Origin: Monosporascus cannonballus
Lineage: Eukaryota > Ascomycota > Sordariomycetes > Xylariales
DNA: 64,000 nucleotides
Assembly: GCA_004154925.1 (NCBI GenBank)
Contig: QJNS01000180.1
Coordinates: 101,243 to 165,242, forward strand
Direction: 5' to 3'
Part shown: positions 59,232 to 64,000 of the stretch, in pieces
Position numbering within the stretch: position 1 is the first letter of the stretch
Layout: each line of letters opens with the position of its first letter
Translations under genes and position numbers: made by a program
The notes under the pieces: generated by a model
Told to the model about the DNA's origin: nothing
The model's input: only the letters and a program-made list of their open reading frames with translations
The model's database searches: none

Positions 59232-59754
59232 CCGACGAAGGGCCACAAGGAGTTAGTCGCAACATTTTTTTAGTGGGCCATTAGCCTAGAACGGAATCCA
59301 ACTAACGCTGGGCCCCCACTGTTGCTCCACTAAATTGCGCTACCTTACAGAAACGTATGAGGAACGTATTTGTAAGTATTAACGTTAACGCCATTATTAT
59401 CCTTATTTCGGCATTAACATTTCGTTTTTTATTAATAAATTAAAGTAAAATAAGACAGAGGAAAAACGCAGTAACCGTTAAAATAAAACTATTAATTCCT
59501 GCGGTAGAGGGCAAATATAGCATTAAATTGCAAGTAATATATTGTATATCGGCAGTTAGTTTCGTTACGCGGAAGGTAATATTGCTGTATGTAATAATAA
59601 TTGGTATTGGTACTTGCATCATAGCGCGAAATAGGGTGCGGTTACAGGTAGCTTTTTCTGCGGATCCTTATTGGGTCAATTGGGCAAATAAAAATTAAGT
59701 GCTGCCCACCTTTTGGAAAATTGTTACTTCTAACTCCTTACGGCCCTTCGTCGG
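59232..59754. mobile_element. MITE-like element, ~520 bp with ~48-bp terminal inverted repeats
   Basis: Left end CCGACGAAGGGCCACAAGGA and right end CTTACGGCCCTTCGTCGG are inverted copies; similarity extends inward ~48 bp (GGAGTTAG...AACA..TTT...GTGGGC) with some mismatches. The interior (59380-59640) is AT-rich and has no transposase. I did not find a clear target duplication. The inner part looks RIP-shifted, as expected of a multi-copy repeat. Confidence 0.6.
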
Positions 59755-61440
59755 ATGAAAAATGTGCCATTTTCTTTCAGAAGAACCTGCGAGGCTGTGT
59801 GAATGATCATTGAATCGCACAAGTCTTGGTTCCGGAGAGCTCTTGGCAAATTATCATCGCCCAGAAAAACTGTGGCATAACTATTGCCCACACCTAACGC
59901 TGTGAGTACCCGGAGTCGACGCATTGATTACACACCCCTTGTGAAAGGCTGAACGTCCCGACAACGAACAACGAAAAGGGGTCATAGTAACCAGAACCTC
60001 GCGGCTCGGTAGCGAGCTTATTCGAAATGTCAGAAACCGATTCGGGGAACAGGGATTCCATAAAACAATCGTGTCACACATGTTCTACGCCTAGAAACCC
60101 CCTCATTAACGTCATATCTACTCCATGTTGAGATTGGCCTTCCTACGTCCCGTGTTTCAAGCAAGCCGAGACGCCCAGCCTAGCTTGGAATCCACGCGCG
60201 CGGTCCGTGATGCATGTGGTTCTGACGTTATCGGGATCCCCTTCTGGAAGCCCAGAAATGGTATTCCAAATAATCGAGTCCACTCCAATCGTCGCCGTAC
60301 GTCGGCAGCAATGCACGGAACCGGCACTCCCACCTCAAGCCATCTTTCCAGTCCATCCCGACAAAACCTTAAAATGGAAGAACCGAGAAAACTACTTACG
60401 TAAGTGGCGATCAGACAACGTGGTCGAGGTTCCAGTGAACCTGATTGGCTAAATGATCAAGTATGAAGGCCACCATCACCGCATATTACTGTACAGTTCT
60501 GCAGAGTAGCCTAGGTGCCAGCTATTCGACGACTACATCCGTGGTATCGCGTCGCTCTTCCTTTAACGTGTTCTGCAGCAGGTACAAGATTGGATGCCAG
60601 AAGAGTAACGCCAAGCGAGCACTTAATTGTCCCTTCGCGGTTAGCGTGATTGATCCCCCACAATCCCCGCAATCTGACCACAGAGTGGCCACTAACGCTG
60701 TTCGATGAACGACAAAAGTCGGTTGACAACTACTCCTGTGTAAAATTATCCACAGAGATGATGTCATCTGGTACGTGAATCTACCGAAAGTCACCAGCGA
60801 GATCCCTCAAGACTTCACCGAATAAAGTCAATGAATATGCATAAGTAAAGATAGGGAGCTGCCCGGCAGCTCCATGTCGGTCGGCCCTGAAACTATCATG
60901 AGCCGCAGCACGAGGTCGTATTGAGTGTGCGCTTTACGCGTCCCGCAATGCGAGGCCAAGAGCAAAACTGACAACTCGCCTGATCATACGAAGTCCCCGA
61001 GCCGGGGTCTGACGGGAGAGTGCTCCGACGTACAGAACTGCTCAATTTCTCAACATGTAAGTAACCCAAGACGGCTATGCTGAGAAGGTACGTCTCACGG
61101 CTTAGAGCACATGTTCTATGGAAACGGAACAAAGGGGTATTTGATTTAATATATATCGTCCGCCGCCTCCGACGGGTGGCTCCGAATTGGGCTATGTAGC
61201 TAGCTATCGAAACCACATATAATGTGAAATATAAGACCTAGTGCTGTCCCGCCATAGCGTGGGGCCTCACATTTTTCGGCACTCCAGGTTTTAATACATA
61301 ACCAGTCACAAGGATGGCCGACCAACCCACTGAAGCATCCCGTGTCCCTCTGGTACATCATGGGGCAAGCAAGATAGTGCGGCCCAGTAATATGTAGTTA
61401 TATATAACGCGCTACGCGTTGACTTGACGCTTTGAATATT
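59755..61440. other. Gene-poor region
   Basis: Several short frames on both strands, none with a recognisable domain, intron structure or long open length. Probably decayed sequence. Confidence 0.35.
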
Positions 61441-61535
61441 GAGTATCAGGCCGAATATTAACTTCCTTACCAGATACCATCTAACGTCAGGTCTATCGAT
61501 ATTACTATACTGAAGCTCCTGTTCATATACAACTG
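61441..61535 (+). repeat. Dispersed repeat, copy 2
   Basis: Starts with the same 20-mer as 57195 and aligns imperfectly for ~90 bases. Upstream are TATATATAACGCG and an inverted repeat AACGCGCTACGCGTT (61406-61420), which parallels the TATA-plus-palindrome arrangement of copy 1 without sharing its sequence. Confidence 0.55.
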
Positions 61536-63279
61536 GACAGAGATTAATCGGGGGAAAATACCTGTTTAAGATTTTAAACTTGGCCCCTATTATCGTGATA
61601 ACGGATCATGTATGCTAATTTATAGTACAAGTCAGGTCAAAATCGCCGCCGAGTCCCAAGCTATCCCCGTGTCAACCACTAGATGGTTATCAATCGAAGG
61701 CCTTACATAGAGCTCGTCACGAATAATGGCGTGCAGGCTGTATCATTTTTATTCGACAGCATATTCACAACTTCTGTTGGAGTTAATAAGTGGCCAGATT
61801 TCGACTGGACCTCTAGCTATTCGGGATCGACCAGGTCATTCGATTCTTCAGCCGACGTAACGCCAATTGATTTGGTCCAGAAGGTGCTACTACTACTCAG
61901 TATAATTGACCCGTTTAAGAACATCTGACGAGCTCACTAAACTCCTTTCGGGCGTCAGTTGCTTCTCTCTGAGCACTCGAAGGAGGTACAAGATAGCCTT
62001 GGACGAAGCAGAGGCTCTTAGCGCCCGGACATTGGGTCTCGTAGACTCTGATAGCTATATCCAATGAGCTGCTACGACAAGGACAGAGTCCTCGGTGCTC
62101 ATGCAGTCCATGACGTATTTGCCATGGCGAAGGGAAACCGCGAAAATAGGGCGGTCATGGAACGTTAGGTACGCTATCGCCTCCAACGAATTGACCAGAG
62201 AGAATAAGTCGGATCGGACATGTAGTAGCAGTGCTAGGCTATCCGAGCTGCTCGGTTCGGCGCTGGAGCCTATGAAGAACCGACCATCAAAGGCAGAAGG
62301 TGTCGCATTGTAGCGGCCTTGCCGACTGAGGCTGCTTGTAGGATTATCATATCATTATATATTGCCTGAACTCATAAAAATTTTAGCGCCCGGTCTCTTG
62401 ACATAATCCAAGACCGCTGCTACCTCACCTTTTTATCGCTCGCCATCGTATGTAGCCTCGTAATCTGGTGAATCTCGACGGGGTAGGCCTCGCGATTGGC
62501 GACTTTTATCACTCCTCAACTTTTGTTGGCCTGCCCCCTGGCGGCTCGGACTGGCCTCTTTTTGAGTCCCTGAAACCCCGACGCAGCCAGATGTTCTCAA
62601 ATGAAAAGTTGTATTAATGCATTACGGGGATTGTGGCGCTGGTTCAATATCCAATAAGCTTTGTAATAATAGTAGCAACATGGAGTTCTCCTGCTAAGAG
62701 GTAGGATGATGTCGTTCGTCTTCATTGAAGGGAGCGTCGGGCAAGGAAGAGACACCACTTATGAGCTGCTAGAACAACAACTTCTCCCACATACCACCTT
62801 ACCACGTGGAAATCCCAGGATCCGGCCCGCTCTCACCAGATAAGCCACGTAGGGCCAGATTATTAGGTCCAGATTAGTAGTTGGGTCGGCGACGGCCATC
62901 GAATCCTTGATGCTGTAGATAATATATATATTTTTGGAGGGTGCCAGGGTCTGTGTTTCCCCTTCTTTTTTCGCTTGTTAAGCCCTATTGAATTGTTGAC
63001 AATGGGCCTCGCATATCACACTTCAGTCTCTGTGTTTACACCATTCAAAGCCCAAAGTCGGGCTGTGGAGTTCCTTTTCGTAGTCTCAGTCAGGCTCATT
63101 TTGTCAGTGTTGTGCAGCTAATAGAAGTTCATCGATAATGTGGTTGCTAAGCACATTCTAAGAACCATATAGACCTAGAATCGCCATTCCGGTTTCGATC
63201 CAAGGACTGGCCAGGTGTGCCACAGATCAGTATGAGGCAAAGTGCTAGAGCTGTGCCATTCAGTCCTTTTATGAAACCC
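61536..63279. other. Gene-poor region with possible decayed frames
   Basis: A frame at 61683-61928 (WPDFDWTSSYSGSTRSFDSS) and one at about 61950-62313 (RRYKIALDEAEALSARTLGL, later SELLGSALEPMKNRPSKAEG) look protein-like but short, and I recognise neither. No RNA gene seen. Confidence 0.3.
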
Positions 63280-63478
63280 TGACATCACACACAGAAGCAT
63301 ATAACTGAAGAAGAAGTGTATTAAAGGTTGCCCTGACCTCTAGAAGGTCCTAGCTAGAAAGTGAAGGTAGCGAACCCTCCTTTTATACACGTAAATACAG
63401 CTGGAGCTGGGAAAAAAAGGTACCAGGGGTACAGGAAGTAATTTCCGCTAGGGCTGACTGGCTTTACTAGGTCTGACA
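63280..63478 (-). repeat. Probable ~200-bp LTR (minus orientation)
   Basis: On the minus strand it starts TGTCAGACCTAG, holds a TATA-like box (TATAAAAGGAGGG near 63390) and ends GTGTGATGTCA. Just outside its start is a purine tract (AGCTGGGGGGGGTG), like the polypurine tract that precedes a 3' LTR. Flanking 5-mers AACCC (63275-63279) and CACCC (63479-63483) agree in four of five bases, which could be a target duplication of a solo LTR. No second copy is in the window. Confidence 0.4.
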
Positions 63479-63603
63479 CACCCCCCCAGCTGTCAGGAAC
63501 TAACAGCTGAAGCTCTCACGACACTGAGCCACTACCCAAAACGGAAACACCGTGGTGGTTAGCTTCAAAATAGAAACAGAGAATAAAAAAAAAACTAGAG
63601 TTC

Positions 63604-63676
63604 CGAAGCTTCTGATGGGATTTGAACCCATGCCTTCAGGTGTTAGAGCGGTGCACGTACCAATGCACAACCCCCC
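63604..63676 (-). other. tRNA-like relic with intact B box
   Basis: On the minus strand the T arm ATGGG-TTCAAAT-CCCAT is perfect and includes the Pol III B box GGTTCAAATCC. A D-like arm GTGCA-TTGGTACG-TGCAC pairs fully, but the anticodon stem (around CTAACAC) does not pair and the acceptor GGTTGTG/CAGAAGC has two mismatches. A run of T follows ~15 bases later. I read it as a tRNA pseudogene or tRNA-derived repeat rather than a functional tRNA. Confidence 0.35.
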
Positions 63677-63780
63677 CCCATTTGCACACCCTAGCTGTCC
63701 CACAACTAATAACACCTTCCTTTTTACAACAACAACAACTTAACCAATTATTATCGGAATTGCTTCCAACTTCGAATATG

Positions 63781-63998
63781 GATTACGATCGCGAGTATCG
63801 ACTAGCCCGAGCCGGAATGGACGTGGAAAGCGGCCTCCCGAAAAAACGCGCAGCCCTAAAATAGGGTGTCCCTGATACGAAGGATACAGGGATAATAGGA
63901 ACGTTACAAAGGGCGTGTTCGGGACACTTCAGCAAAAGCTGCTGATGCTGAAGATACTTAGGTTTTTCCGAAAATGTATTATGGGGCTTGTACCCCAA
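63781..63998 (+). pseudogene. Possible start of a transposase-like HTH protein, broken and cut by the window edge
   Basis: MDYDREYRLARAGMDVESGL is followed by PKKRAALK, a stop, then GVPDT. The pattern (xxGLPxRKAALKYGVPxSTL) is reminiscent of the N-terminal helix-turn-helix of fungal pogo/Tigger-type transposases, with a stop at the expected Tyr. It runs off the window, so the rest cannot be seen. Weak call. Confidence 0.3.
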
Positions 63999-64000
63999 GT

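Noticed and set aside
63900..64000. Chromosome end
   Set aside because: No TTAGGG-type telomere repeats appear at either edge.
1..64000. CRISPR arrays, bacterial operons or rRNA genes
   Set aside because: No regularly spaced identical repeats of CRISPR type, no Shine-Dalgarno/operon structure and no rRNA core sequence; the window is eukaryotic.

Overview
The window looks like a chromosome segment of a filamentous ascomycete (Pezizomycotina, probably a Sordariomycete). The evidence is short introns (53-94 nt) with GT..AG ends and CTRAY-like branch sites, intact housekeeping genes typical of that group, and a ~33 kb AT-rich block carrying the signature of repeat-induced point mutation (RIP): TpA-rich DNA, TAA/TAG/TGA stops where retroelement proteins need Q or W, and surviving cytosines mostly in CpG.

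Layout. 1-5040: an intact RMD5/GID2-type E3 ligase gene (1319-2717, one intron), then a broken S41-peptidase relic (4394-4987) cut off at the edge of the AT block. 5040-38500: AT-rich, RIP-degraded, nested LTR retrotransposons, none coding-competent. Read from LTR pairs and exact 5-bp target-site duplications (TSDs), they are: a Ty3/gypsy chromovirus on + (5257-12519, TSD AAATA); a minus-strand element D (from 12712) split by a related minus-strand element C (15033-21736, TSD AGAAC); a third related LTR on + (21834-22142) with an integrase relic behind it; and an outer element F (25044-38439, TSD ATATT) holding element B on minus (29635-37440, TSD TCGTT), which holds a fresh solo LTR (30574-30997, TSD ACTTA). 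Two of the families carry, between pol and the 3' LTR, a degenerate coiled-coil ORF on the strand opposite to pol.

38500-46600: an accessory-type region. It has a PIF1-family helicase with a predicted mitochondrial presequence (38839-40845), a two-exon gene for a fungal membrane protein of unknown function (44004-42730, minus), a divergently oriented ORF similar to the N-terminal part of a fungal trypsin-like protein family, and fused to it in frame a decayed Clr5-type DNA-binding gene (pseudogene to 45940).

46600-56400: conserved housekeeping. VPS8 of the CORVET tether (51629-46620, minus, three exons), GPALPP1/DUF3752 (52414-53595, +), and a single-pass membrane RING-H2 E3 ligase (55844-54262, minus, two exons). 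56400-64000: no intact gene recognised. This part holds two inverted-repeat (MITE-like) elements, a dispersed ~90-bp repeat preceded in both copies by a TATA-like box and a palindrome, a probable small LTR, a tRNA-like relic and a possible transposase start at the right edge.

The intact genes share no obvious pathway. Three concern ubiquitin ligases or endosomal traffic (RMD5, the RING-H2 protein, VPS8), which I take as coincidence of position. The notable biology is the layered, datable history of transposition and RIP and the accessory genes on its flank.
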